DNA from: Apostichopus japonicus
Taxonomy: Eukaryota; Echinodermata; Holothuroidea; Aspidochirotida; Stichopodidae
DNA length: 64,000 nucleotides
Direction of reading: 5' to 3'
Assembly (NCBI RefSeq): GCF_037975245.1
Contig: NC_092575.1
Coordinates: 24,601,841 to 24,665,840, forward strand
This document shows positions 46,870-64,000 of this stretch, one piece after another. The translations under genes and the position numbers were made by a program. The notes below the pieces were generated by a model that was not told the origin of the DNA, made no database searches, and saw only the letters and a program-made list of their open reading frames with translations. How positions within the stretch are numbered: position 1 is the stretch's first letter; every line of letters starts with the position of its first letter.

Positions 46870-48165
46870 AATTTGTATTTAATTAAGGCCACTGTGCCAC
46901 GTTTGATCAAAAGCCCTCTCGGCATCCATAAAAACTGCAGAGGTTATACGTTTAAAACCTAGTTTGATAGACTCAGTAATGCGGCAGAGGGCCGAAAAGG
47001 TACCTATGCCTTTCCTAAAACCGGACTGGTCATTATTATAAAAGTTATTCTCATGGAGGAAACTCCTAATTTTATGATTTATTATACTTTCAAAAAATTT
47101 TCCCAGACAAGAAAGCAAACTAATGGGAAAAAATGGAGATTTCCATGGCTTTGGAATCAGAACCGTTTTTGCCTCTTTCCAAGGAGTGGGAAAATACCCT
47201 GTACAAAAAAGGGTGTTGAAAAGAGTAACAAGTTGGTCGAACAATCAGGTGGGAAGAATTTTTTGTTGAAGATAAGTAATACCGTCTAAGCCCGGGCCAG
47301 AACCATTTCCTTTGGTTTTTAACGTTTTAACCAACTCATCCCGATTAGTAAGAAAGCTTGAGTCTTTGACCCCAGTTAGAGTGAAGTTAGGGTTTAAGGT
47401 ATCCATGTTGTGAACCTGGTTATCTAACTGATCCTTGAACTGATTTAAAAAGTTATAGGATGATCAGGACATTTGAAAAAAAAAATCAAAGCAGTCAGCC
47501 ATTAGGTCCGATTGATCCTGAGGATCAGAGATATAGTTCCCAATATCATCTAACAATTGTATATTATTGAATTTGGGGTTATTGTTGGTATTTTGCTGTA
47601 CTTTTTAACCTTTGACCAAAATTTCCTGGGGTCCTTTTCAGTATTAATATCATTCCGCCTCAGGTATTTTTGATGTCTAATTTCCTTTTTAATTTGAGAA
47701 TCATACTATTAATCTGATGTTTGGTATTTTGGTCCCTGGTCCTATAGAAGGACCCCCTAATCTTACGTTTAGCTTTACTCAACCAGTGAATCCTATCATT
47801 CAATGGCCACTTCTCCGGCCTATTTTCACCACATAGCAGCAGGATTTAAATTGGAATTTATCCTATCGGCGACAAGGGAGGCAAACTTATCAAAGAATCT
47901 TTAGAGGGAACAATTGAATTCCAAGCCCCAAGAAGATTAGTACAATCAGAATCCAAGAGATCTTTGAAGAGACCCCAATAGGCCTTTTTAAGATTAAACG
48001 GGGTAAAGAGATTATCTGTCCACCCAGGATAAAGATTGAATTTGGTGAGAACAATGTAATGATCACTAAGGATAGGTTCCTCGTGAATTTGTATGTCTGA
48101 ACAGAGGAGGGCCACATCGTTGGAGGCAATTACCAAATCAAGCAACTCCTCGGTTTTACACTAAT
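46870..48165 (-). pseudogene. Broken Jockey-like non-LTR retrotransposon
   Basis: Minus-strand fragments in order: the endonuclease C-terminal part (LDLVIASNDVALLCSDIQ with the LSDHYIV motif), then the start of reverse transcriptase (GNGSGPGLDGITYLQQ), then FPTPWKEAKTVLIPKPWKSP, PISLLSCLGKFFESII, SGFRKGIGTFSAL and a motif like FMDAERAFDQTWH. The pieces are separated by stops and frameshifts. The 5' end of the endonuclease and the catalytic part of RT after the first aspartate motif are absent. It lies between GOLGA3 and the C22orf39 homologue. Confidence 0.85.
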
Positions 48166-48977
48166 ACTACTTAGCCTATATGTACGTGAAAGTAGAATAC
48201 AATAAATCAATAACAAGGTAACTAATTAACCTCCTTGTTATGTAACCACATCACCTCGCCTGAAAGCTAGTCAGTTTGAAAGGAGCGGAAAGTTCCTCAT
48301 CACAACATAACTAACGGGCGTACGCTTTACACGCATTTATTATACCATGGAGGTCTGTTTTTACCTCCATAACTTATACACACACATACATACTTACAAA
48401 CAAAGAAAGAAGAAGAAGAAAATATGGCCAATTTTGAAGAGGAGTTCAACAATTTTTTGATGGGACTTATAGGGACGAGGAGAGAGTGGCGACATTTCGC
48501 GAGGGACAGAACTGTCATACAGTTGTGCGAATTTTAAAAATGGAGATAGAAGGACAATTCGGGCCAACTGGGGCCGGCTTTCATACCGGTCTTAGTCGGC
48601 AAATTGTCCCTTGGAGTACAGCCCGTGTGGAACATGTGTTGTATGTCAGCCTGGAAGAGGGTCCAACAATGGCTCAATGGCTAACACTCTTTCTTGATCT
48701 GCCCAGCAGTTTTCTTGTTTTTTGGGGGAAATCTGAATTAAATCCCCTCGGTTGGGATGAATCGAGAAAGATGGAAACTAAATGAGGGGTGGTCCCACTC
48801 CAATTCCTGGATCAACTCTCAGACTGACATTCATTTGTGTAAATAAACTCTCTCTACAATACGGGTTCACAACGACGCATGTACTGCACTTCAGGTCAAC
48901 CATGCTTGTGTAAATAATCTTTGCATTCTTTACATACCAAAATTACATTAGCGGGGAGTTTGACTGTCACAAGCCTT

Positions 48978-48991
48978 TTAAAGATGGCCGC
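48978..48991 (+). promoter_or_regulatory. Start-codon motif AAGATGGCCGCC
   Basis: The start codon lies inside AAGATGGCCGCCCC, close to the YY1-type AAGATGGCGGC element often found at the first codons of TATA-less housekeeping genes. No TATA box is evident upstream. The regulatory role is inferred. Confidence 0.35.
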
Positions 48992-49046
48992 CCCCATGTT
49001 GAAACAAATCGCAGGAGATGGGAACGTCAAAGAATCATCTATGAAG
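48984..49046 (+). CDS. C22orf39-like exon 1
   Basis: Encodes MAAPMLKQIAGDGNVKESSM and a lysine, then the donor GTAACATCG. Phase 0 end, matching exon 2. The sequence is not conserved, but start and splice fit. Confidence 0.75.
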
Positions 49047-52000
49047 GTAACATCGCAATTTTAGCTTAATTTTTAAGTAATTTTCTTTATTTCAAGTTCG
49101 AAACTTTTATACATTGTATCTTACATCGCTGATTATAATAATACTGTACCGTGCAGGATGATGCTATGATTATACCGTGTAGGCCTCCTATCCGTGTGTA
49201 GGCCAAGCCTAGACTACGTACTTCATTGCAAATTGGGAGCAATTGACTGTTTGGCCATCAATTTCCTGCATATCTGTTTGACATAAACTGCACATTGAAT
49301 AAACATATTTATACAGCCCTCTGTACTAATTTAGAATCCGTACCATTCGACTACCAGACAGGCTAAAAGAGGGCGCTCTTTTGGATGTGGTGAGCGTTGC
49401 TAAATGGGGCTTGGATATTTTGGGGGACGAAAAGAGTTTGGCGGTTTTAATGAAAATAGTACAGTAGCTTCAGCTGAGCGTGCTTGAATCCCTTCATTGT
49501 ACCAGACATCCCCCACACCTTCAACCGTAATTCTCTCTCAGGTTCAATCATCCACAGCGACTGCTGGAAGGCCTATGATTGCCTCAGTAAAGAGGGGTAT
49601 ACTCATCTGAAGGTTAATCATTCTGTTGAATTCGTCAACGCAGAAACAGGAGCCTGTAGGAACCACATTGAGAATGAATGGCTGCACGCTAAAAAAAAGT
49701 TTACCAGCATATGGAATGAAACATTCACATATGAATGGCTACTTGGCAGAGCATTTGTGGCGTTCTAAAGTAAAGCATGAAGGTCAGGACCCTTTCATTC
49801 AGTTCCTGTATTCTGTTTCTTCAGTTTACAATAGCACGTGGCACAGCCCGTCCAACTAATTTAGTTATAACTATGTTTATGAAACCTCCTTTAGGAACCC
49901 TTTAATTCATTTGGAACTCATTTAATTCATTTGGAACTCTGCCCCTTAAATTCATTCAAGCCACTCATTCACGCGACGCACCTACAGTATTCACTGACTG
50001 TTATTCAATTGACATAAACCAAGCCGATGCGAGCACCTTTTCACTGACTTATTCTATTGACAAAAACCAAGCCGATGCGAGCACACTCGTTCAGCCGGAT
50101 TATACAGTTGTTATTCTGCCGATTCGAAGTAAGCTTTCCCATTCATATGGTACGGATTCTAAAGTTAGGCCCAGCCCTCACAAGACAATATGAAGCTCTG
50201 CAACATAGACAAACATTCGAATCATTGGTCACAAAATTAGATTTAAAACATGAGTTTGTAGCGTACCCTTATGCCTGCAGTATAGCTTGATAATCGCTGC
50301 AAGTATGCCAAGATAAATATAATATACTATCCAGGCGTCCAATTAACAGTGTAGGTCTATCAACTGGACATGAGAAACATACTGTGCTTAATGATCATAG
50401 ACTACACCACAACTCTTGCATCTCACAGATTATGAGTGTTTACCAGAAGTCCCTAAGGTAAACAATGTATTGTCATTCTCAAAATGTCCTGTGTACGTGT
50501 GTGAGTTGCGGGGTATTCTGCAATTGCTCCCAGATTTGGATCATACTGTTCATCATCGAAACTTGCAGAAGCTGCTGCAATGCGCAAGAAATTAGGTTTT
50601 ATAAAAGATCAAAAGATCATTGCAAAAAAAAAAAATCTTTTGCTATAAGTTTATAGTTTCTTATGAATGTTAAATTTCTTGATAAAATCACCAATATTCA
50701 TGATAAATTTAATACCTTTTTTCTCCTGTATAGTTGATCAGAAGTTGTGAAGAATATTTTTCACTCTGGAAGGATTGTAAATGTGAGTATCAGTTTCTAC
50801 TCCAACTCGATGCAATGCTTTCTATCATAGATTCTCAGCCATTATGTTTTTAAAACAAACAATTTTCATTGAAGACCAGCAATGAATCAAGTACTGTAGC
50901 TACCAATGGAGAATGTGTATTTCAAGTTGTGGTAATCTAACCAGATACTGATGGCTCACTTTTATTTATTTCCAATTCATTTGCAAGAATTATTAAATAG
51001 GCAAACTTTTCTCTTTGGTATGGTTGTCCCTATGTATGCCCCTTAGTAAGATTTTGGAAACCGAATGACAACTTGATCTACAAGAATGACTTTGTGCACA
51101 ATATTAACTTGATAAGTTACAGACTATAATGCAACATGTTAATTATTTTGGGGGGTTGTTTTGTCCACTTTATAGTTTTATGAATCAAAGAGAGAGAAAA
51201 TATGTTAACAAACTGCTCCTATTCTGCAGGAGGCATGTTTAAATATTCATGACATGACTGATTTTCTTCAGATGCAAACTCCAAACTTTGACGTTGATAA
51301 TATTACCTGGTAATTTTTACCTAATACGTACATTCGACCTTATAAGTACAGATGCAAACAGCTGCTGTGAAGCATTTCACTTAAGACACAAAGTGTTTTA
51401 CCAAGACACCTTTCAAAATTGGCAACCTTATCTCTCTCTCTCTTTCAAAACAATAGCATGGACCAATAAATTTCATGAATATTATGTTCACGGAGAATGG
51501 CCCGTCTGTGAGCAGTGGAAAGAGGATCACCATAATTGTATGCTGTGGACAGAGCATCAATCAAAAACAGCCAAGGTAATGTATTATATTTGTTTGAAGA
51601 CTGCCCTGTGGGTTTCTCTATGATTCAGTTTCAATTTATTCTCTGTAAATTCTTTGAATGGGGTGGATTTTCTTTATCGTTTTACATATCTTGTCATATT
51701 TCACTATATATATAGAAGTTAATAAGCTAGTACTGGATATATAATTTCTGTTGTGTAAAACCTCTTAAGATGATACTTCAAGGTTAATGGTACTTGGATT
51801 TAATAACCTTTAAGAATGAACTCACTCATCAATTTGCTTTCAAGGAAAAGAACAAAGAAATAAGTACTCAGCCAATTATTATTTTTTTTGATGGGAGGGG
51901 GGGGGGCTACTTACAAATTTTTGGTTATAAATTCCAAGTCAGTTTTCATTTGTTCATTTACTTATAAATAACCAACAAAATTGCAATATCTGCCTTACAT

Positions 52001-52242
52001 AAATCTTTCCGAGGTCATTCATCTTTCCTTTTTATGTGTATTTACTGCATATTTTATATTCATTATGTTTACAAATATGTTTCTATGTCCAATAGGAGGC
52101 TTTGATACAAAGTGAACTCCACAGGTTAAAGGCCAAAAATGACAACTCTCCACCTGTTTGGAATTTGAGGACTCAACCCTGTTCTGATTGGACGATGCCA
52201 GCTCTCAATGATAAAACTCAACCTTCCTCAAAAGTCAGTTGA
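48984..52242 (+). CDS. C22orf39/PANTS (UPF0545) homologue, twin CX9C protein
   Basis: Four exons (48984-49046, 50734-50782, 51457-51575, 52096-52242) join in phase to 378 nt, giving 125 residues. The core contains two CX9C motifs: CEEYFSLWKDC in exon 2 and CEQWKEDHHNC in exon 3. Between them lies KFHEYYVHGEWP, matching HHYYVHGERPACEQW in human C22orf39. The tail has VWNLR and PCSDWTMPAL, paralleling VWAPR...PPDWHLPLP. The human protein, also called PANTS, has been linked to synaptic plasticity; twin CX9C proteins usually form disulfide-held helical hairpins. Its role in invertebrates is not known to me. The start ATG lies in AAGATGGCCGCC, a good initiation context, and the next ATG is four codons on. 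Intron 1 carries a broken transposase. The gene runs opposite to its two neighbours. Confidence 0.88.
49490..49857 (+). pseudogene. Merlin/IS1016-like (ISXO2-type DDE) transposase fragment
   Basis: The first part encodes GSIIHSDCWKAYDCLSKEGY and VNHSVEFVNAETGA and HIENEW, matching the middle and C-terminal catalytic region of ISXO2/IS1016-type transposases, found in animals as Merlin elements. The second D and the final E region are present; the first D region is missing. A frameshift near 49,745 moves the match (LWRSKVKHEG, DPFIQFLYSV) to another frame. It lies in intron 1 of the C22orf39 homologue, same strand, and is inactive as seen. Confidence 0.87.
50734..50782 (+). CDS. C22orf39-like exon 2
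   Basis: 49 nt after the acceptor TTCTCCTGTATAG, encoding LIRSCEEYFSLWKDCK, the first CX9C motif. Donor GTGAGTATC, phase 1 end. A nearer AG (GATCAG) would give the wrong phase. Confidence 0.85.
51457..51575 (+). CDS. C22orf39-like exon 3
   Basis: 119 nt after a strong polypyrimidine tract and CAATAG. Encodes WTNKFHEYYVHGEWPVCEQW and the second CX9C motif, ending KTAK at GTAATG. Confidence 0.92.
52096..52242 (+). CDS. C22orf39-like exon 4 with stop codon
   Basis: Acceptor GTCCAATAG. Encodes EALIQSELHRLKAKNDNSPP through PALNDKTQPSSKVS and TGA. The VW..R..P..DW..P pattern is shared with the human C-terminus. Confidence 0.88.
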   Translation, partial: EALIQSELHRLKAKNDNSPPVWNLRTQPCSDWTMPALNDKTQPSSKVS

Positions 52243-52793
52243 TGTATTAATTTCAACGTTGGTTTTGGATCAGCTGACAGATACCAGGTAGATGTCTTCA
52301 GCATGTTGGAAACTTTGGTAGGCCTAACTAAGCCCTTCAGTGATTGGATGACATCACGTTTCGACGATACTAGTAACAAGCCTCATCCGAAGCCAGCTGA
52401 TGAATAGAACTTTGATCTTTGGCTACTCACGTTACCTGAATGAAATTGGATACCACTCTTGAAGCAGTTTAAACATTTGGTGCCGAGCCCTCCAGTGATC
52501 AATTGTTGACAGTATACAGCCAACATCTTCCAAACCAGCGGATGAATAAGTTGTTAATGTTTGCTGCCCTCTCTGAGAGAAATGCTGTACAACTCTTCAA
52601 CTTGTTTGGTCAATTTTGCGGATCAAGTCTCTCTGTGATTGGGCCTCATCAGTCATTGACCATGATCATCTCAAAAGAGCGAGGGAATAATTCAATCTTT
52701 CACTTGTTGTGTGAATTGTACAAAAATGGGAAAGGTCACCATCCTTTTTGGAGATTCTAGACATATTCCTTCTGTAAATTAGATGATAGTAAT

Positions 52794-52799
52794 AATAAA
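52794..52799 (+). terminator. Candidate polyadenylation signal of the C22orf39-like gene
   Basis: AATAAA about 550 nt after the stop codon. The 3' UTR between (52,243-52,793) contains an 85-codon open frame without recognisable features. Confidence 0.5.
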
Positions 52800-53424
52800 C
52801 TCCAAATTTGGTTCTAACTTATTTGACAAACTGTATTGATTTATGTATTTATAAGAATAGTCAAGAGCATTTTCCTATTTGTCATCAATACCCCGGAAAG
52901 AACAAAAAAAAAAAACAATTAACCAAAGCATATACATATCTCAACTACAGATTAACAGGTTTACAGATAAAATGAAATGTAAAAATTACCACACACCCTG
53001 AAGTTTTTAAAGAATGCACATGGTTTATGATGGTTGTGATGCCATAGATTCACTCTGTATAAAGCCAACCTAGGTGGACCAAATATGGATAGATGCCGAT
53101 TTGCCAAAATGTATAAGTGTTGATGTATGATTTTGTTCCAAATTCCTTACCCTGATTGAAACTTGTATTGTTTCGATCCACTCATTGTGCTGAAAGTTGA
53201 TTAATTCACAGATTAGGAGTCAACAACTTGAATTAAAAGGTGAGTAATTAGCCTCTCAATCCTGTTGATTACTTAATGCCTTGCAGGGACCTATAATTCT
53301 CTTTATTTAGTCATTTATACTTATCTAGAATTCTCTCACGCTCAATTGTAAGGTCACCGTACTACATATTCAGTGACACTCCATTTATGTACGTAAATGA
53401 TCTGAAACTGTTTTATAACGTAAT

Positions 53425-53560
53425 GGCTAGGGTGGATTATTTCGGAAGCAACACCCAGCAATAGAGGCCCTAGAAATAAATTTGGGGCAGTCTGGATAAA
53501 GTGAATCTGTGATGTCACAACCAACATGTTCGTATGTCCTGTTCATATTTTGGGGGACTT
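53425..53560. repeat. Dispersed repeat C, copy 2
   Basis: Reverse-complement match to 12,779-12,900: ATAGAGGCCCTAGAAATAAAT, GTGATGTCACAAC and CATGTTCGTAT. It may be part of a longer element reaching left to about 53,020. Confidence 0.6.
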
Positions 53561-54449
53561 GGCTTGGTTATTAGATAAATTTGAGATGATTTGCAAAATT
53601 TCAAGCAAATCTCAAGGAATCCTGGTTAACAATTTAGTTTCACTGTCAGAATTAAGAGGTTTTAATCACATTTAACTTAATTAAAGAAGTTGAAGAAGGG
53701 AAAAAAGTTTTCTAGATAAGATAACCTCCTTGAAGTATGTTTCACATTTTCTGTGGTTTTACATTTTTGCTCAAACTACCCTTCTCTTTTCATCAGATGA
53801 TATGTTAGAGGAAGAAGTGTTTGCATTCAAGGTTATAAACTTGGCAAGATTAGCTGGCATATGTAAGGGTCTTTGATCAGATTACAAAATTTCTTTTATG
53901 AAAGATAACTGAAAACATAAAAGAAAGCAGTAAACAATCTTGTAGTGATATCATAGAACTTTTATTACTGGAGTGAAATGAATAAAGAAAGTGTATTTTA
54001 CAAAGAATAATATATGTCTTTGTTATTTTTATGTTGCACCAATAAAATATTTGTCTACATATAAAACTCCTAAAGACTGTTTCGTGAAGTGAATGTTTGG
54101 ATGACATGTAAGGAAATAAAGAAAAAATATTTTGAAAATTTGTCTAACTTTTGCAAGTTTCAATTTAATACAGTACTGAAAATTTTGGTTAGTATCTTTC
54201 ATAAATTGCCCAAGAATCATCATTTAACTTTTACCAACAACCAACAGTTATGCTTTCGTCAATACTCGTGAATTTTCTTAAAATTCTCTTTACAATAAAA
54301 ACACACAAGGGGACAATTTTTTTGTCTATGAAGATGAAATGATCAGCTGATCTGGCAGGACAGATAACTCACCCATGATCACCTCTGAAATGTTTGGTCA
54401 TAATGGTATTTTGTGCTTCTGAAGTCTCCACACAACAAACGTACTTCGA

Positions 54450-54828
54450 TCACCATTATCATGTTATGTAACCAAAACATTGCGTTAGCTATCACGATAT
54501 CATATTACGTATCATTTTACATAACCATTACACTGCGTCTATCATGATACCATATTACTTATCATGTTACATAACCATTACACTGGGTTAGCTATCACGA
54601 TATCATATTAGCTATCATGTTACATAACTATTACACTGCATTAGCTATCATGATACCATATTAACTATCATGTTACATAACCATTACACTGCATTAGCTA
54701 TCATGATACCATCTTACCTATCACGTTACATAACCATTACACTGCGTTAGCTATCATGATACCATATTACCTATCATGTTACATAACCATTACACTGCGT
54801 TAGCCTATCATAATACATTACTATATGA
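54450..54828. repeat. 53-bp minisatellite, about 7 copies
   Basis: Seven tandem units with TATCATGTTACATAACCATT, ACACTGCGTTAGC and TATCATGATACCAT. Each unit contains the near-palindrome TATCATGATA. The outermost units are most diverged. Confidence 0.93.
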
Positions 54829-57043
54829 AGATACTGCACTTTCAATTATAATACTGCATCACTTATCATGATACAGCTTTGCCCATTATCTAATAAATAT
54901 ATATTAATCTGATTTATCGCCCATCCAAAAATTTCATTCTAATTTACATATAAATAATCCACATAATTTTTCTGGAAATCATTTATTTTCTTACATGCTA
55001 AATTCAATCGTCAACTATTCTGAATAACTATAAACCATGTGCATTAAAATATGAGCCGCATTATTAATCTCCCTCCCTCCTCTCCCCTCCCCCACCACTA
55101 AGAGAAAAAAGAAACTTTGTAAATTATTTTGAAGAAACATGACGATATAATTGATATAATTGCTCTTAGTTGAAGAAGTTGCCAATCATTTCAATTTGAA
55201 GCATCTGTCCCTCTCATCCAACTTGTATTCAAAGATCAAACTTTGCCACCAAGGTTACACATGGTTTATACAAACAATCTCAAATTTACAATTAATCCTT
55301 TTCAATTTCTTTTGTCCTTGACACAATACTCTAATTTTTGCATTTCTCTAAGGAATATGAAAGGACGTTTCCCAAACGTTGGATGTCTGTGCGCCTGGTT
55401 TCACTCGTGAGATCAAGTTACGCTCCAGTTACCTTGTAAACGAAAAGGTCAGGCCGCTTGGGACAAGTTTGGGAGAGAGTCTAGTAGGTGACAGTGTGAA
55501 TGACAGGTATTGATTACACGGAAATAAATAGATCAATAAAAATCTCTTAACGCATAAAAAAAAATCTATTTTCATTGTAAAACTTCTAGCTATGCCAAAA
55601 CAGAGAAACATGCCCAGTCTCCATGTGAGTTTTAAGTATATTGAACAGCTGGGGGGACTTGAACAAGTTCAACTATTTTGTACAGTGACAGTGAGTTAGC
55701 TTAAAGCAGTATGTTGTGTTCAATTTAAAGAATTACAACCTCTGGCACTTCAAAACAGAGTAGACACAGAGTAGACTAGGTGATATATATATATATAACT
55801 GGGAAAGAAACTAACCTCTTCAGTTTTGTTTTGGAGTTTACAATTCTTTTAAAGTTCCGCCTAAGGTGAAAGGGGAGAGGGATGTTTTCTTCAGTTTTTT
55901 TTGACAGTAGCTATGCTTCATATATCTTTCTTTCCCATATTTGGTCTCAGTCCCCTGGTCCTATGCCACTAAAACTGTGTTAAATCCCACTCCAACAATC
56001 CCCCATCCGCATGGGGCTATGTTACTTAGCTTCCTCCGACATTTGGAATGTTTCATAGAAAGTACTATTAAGGGACTCATTGAGGTATTAACCTAAATAC
56101 AGTGCTGACTTTGAAAATAGTAATAAGTAATAATAACCACAAAAGATGCAAATATGACAAAAATAGGGCAAGGGTGGGGTGAGGGGGGGGAAGGTTTGGG
56201 GGAATGAATTGCAGTTTGAGAAATACTTGTGGGTGTAAGTAAAAGATAAGGTGAAAACATGTTTGAAGAATACGATTTTTTTTTTTAAATAGGATGTGAG
56301 TCATAATATAAAGGAATCAAATGAAAAAGTCAGAAAAATGAGTTTCCTCACCATTGCACAATGAAACATGAAATATATACTTGTTGATTCCATTCTTAAT
56401 TACTGACCGAACTACATTACGAGCAGAGTAGCGTTTCAATTGCATGGAAGGAAAAAACATCTTGGAGACACAAATGGCATGTTTTTAGGATGAAGAACGA
56501 TCACTTAATATCAAAAGAGAATTACTGTTGTCTGACCTTGATATGTACTCGTCCAATGTTAAAACCAGAATTACAAACAAGATAACTGTCACAAATGATA
56601 TAGACATTTACGTATTTTGAAAACAGAAATAAGGCAGAACGAGAGATAGAGGTCATGTCTAAAAAAGTACTACTGGCTATGAGTAATATGTTATCAATAT
56701 AGTTTAACCTCATCTGGGTAAAAAATGAAGAATATGTGGTCCTCAAGCTTCAGTTGCAGTACACATATATGACATCAGGAGGTCCAGAAGAACCCATGGC
56801 CAGACCCCCTCCTCCCCCCTCCCCACCAATAATTTTCACAGCAGTGATTTCAACTGGATGTGTGTCAGTTTCGGCACCAGCGAACATTGATCTCACTGAC
56901 TCTCTTCCTACAAGCAATTGAGGTCAAGGTGTCGGGCCTTTTTACTGTAAACGTAACTTTTTCGTCAAATTTTCATGGAGTTGTGCAATGTACAATGAAT
57001 CACCAACAACCTTTAATAATGTTTCTACATGAATTAGACTTGA

Positions 57044-57049
57044 TTTATT
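57044..57049 (-). terminator. Candidate polyadenylation signal of the decarboxylase gene
   Basis: AATAAA on the minus strand about 460 nt after the stop codon at 57,509. Confidence 0.4.
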
Positions 57050-57508
57050 CAACAATAATTTCAATTTCTAGATGTGAGTCTCGTTTAAAGTGAAACATTC
57101 TAATTTGAAAGGTTATGTCAATTTTGAATGCTTATGAACATCACCCATCTACTTTCAAGTGTTCCTATGGTGTCTTATAGACTGGATCCGTGCTACATAT
57201 CATTTGTCAAGCATTGCATGAATCCTGGATTCTGATGCCGTTTCTACTACAGGCTACTTTTTCTTTAATATTACACCAAAGATTTGTCTTACACCAAGTT
57301 ATGTCACACTACTTATAAAACTATCTCTGTTTGTGATATGGGGAAAAATAAATGAGGTGCAATGTACCACGGTACATCCGATCGTCAATTAGATCAAATC
57401 GGTCTCTTCAAGAAAACCATCTCCGTTCATAAATCTTTCGCGTTTTTTTCCAAAACCGTCTCTGGAATAATACACGTTCCGTCCAGTGAGAATCGCGGAC
57501 ACCTTAGC

Positions 57509-64000
<6,492 letters not shown>

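Larger units (their letters stand above)
52820..57040. other. Intergenic region between the C22orf39-like and decarboxylase genes
   Basis: No supported gene. It contains dispersed repeat C copy 2 (53,425-53,560), a 53-bp minisatellite (54,450-54,828), a (TA)n run near 55,785 and G-rich low complexity near 56,180. Confidence 0.5.

Noticed and set aside
48424-48537. Small plus-strand frame MANFEEEFNNFLMGLIG... upstream of the C22orf39-like gene
   Set aside because: Has a fair start, but stops after 37 codons with no donor; it could be an N-terminal scrap of the nearby transposase, but this cannot be shown.
52503-52760. 85-codon plus-strand open frame after the C22orf39-like stop
   Set aside because: Lies in the probable 3' UTR, with no domain, and is shorter than chance would exclude.
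55429-55611. Minus-strand frame with a plausible 47-nt exon (LSPKLVPSGLTFSFT) bounded by CTACTAG and GTAACTGG
   Set aside because: It lies downstream of the decarboxylase stop and has no partner exons; splice-like sites of this quality occur by chance.

Overview
The window reads as a stretch of animal nuclear genome. It has AT-rich, intron-rich genes with short phased exons and GT-AG splice sites, tRNA-derived SINEs, decayed non-LTR and Penelope-like retroelements, inverted-repeat DNA elements, minisatellites and many poly-G/poly-C tracts. A SUEL-type lectin joined to an EGF module, and a decarboxylase that resembles tyrosine decarboxylases, suggest a marine invertebrate deuterostome, most likely an echinoderm (holothurian or relative). 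This assignment is an inference from gene content; no species is identified. Layout: (1) About 3.3-10.5 kb, minus strand: a secreted lectin gene with a signal-peptide exon, a 27-nt microexon, two exons forming one complete SUEL/rhamnose-binding-lectin domain, and an EGF exon. A 49-bp minisatellite starts at the EGF exon's splice donor. The 3' end of the gene was not found. (2) About 10.5-20.5 kb: no recognisable gene, but many repeats, including an (ATTC)n block, LINE tails and a Penelope-derived element with inverted ends. (3) About 20.5-45.6 kb, minus strand: a complete GOLGA3 (golgin-160) homologue in 17 coding exons. The exon phases close perfectly to a 1,791-residue open frame, with an unstructured N-terminal third and a long coiled coil behind it. 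(4) About 46.9-48.2 kb: a broken Jockey-like LINE. (5) 48,984-52,242, plus strand: a four-exon homologue of human C22orf39 (PANTS, UPF0545 family) coding for 125 residues with two CX9C motifs; its first intron holds a broken Merlin/IS1016-like transposase. (6) About 57.0-63.6 kb, minus strand: the last five exons of a group II PLP-dependent aromatic amino acid decarboxylase that continues beyond the right edge. Functional relations: the four protein genes look like independent loci (a secreted lectin, a Golgi tether, a small twin-CX9C protein and a biogenic amine enzyme). I see no operon-like or pathway link among them. I found no CRISPR array, prokaryotic operon or obviously novel multi-gene system. 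The most unusual signals are the repeat array that appears to derive from a 5' splice site, a second duplicated splice donor in GOLGA3, inverted MITE pairs around the lectin exons, and an altered active-site segment in the decarboxylase.
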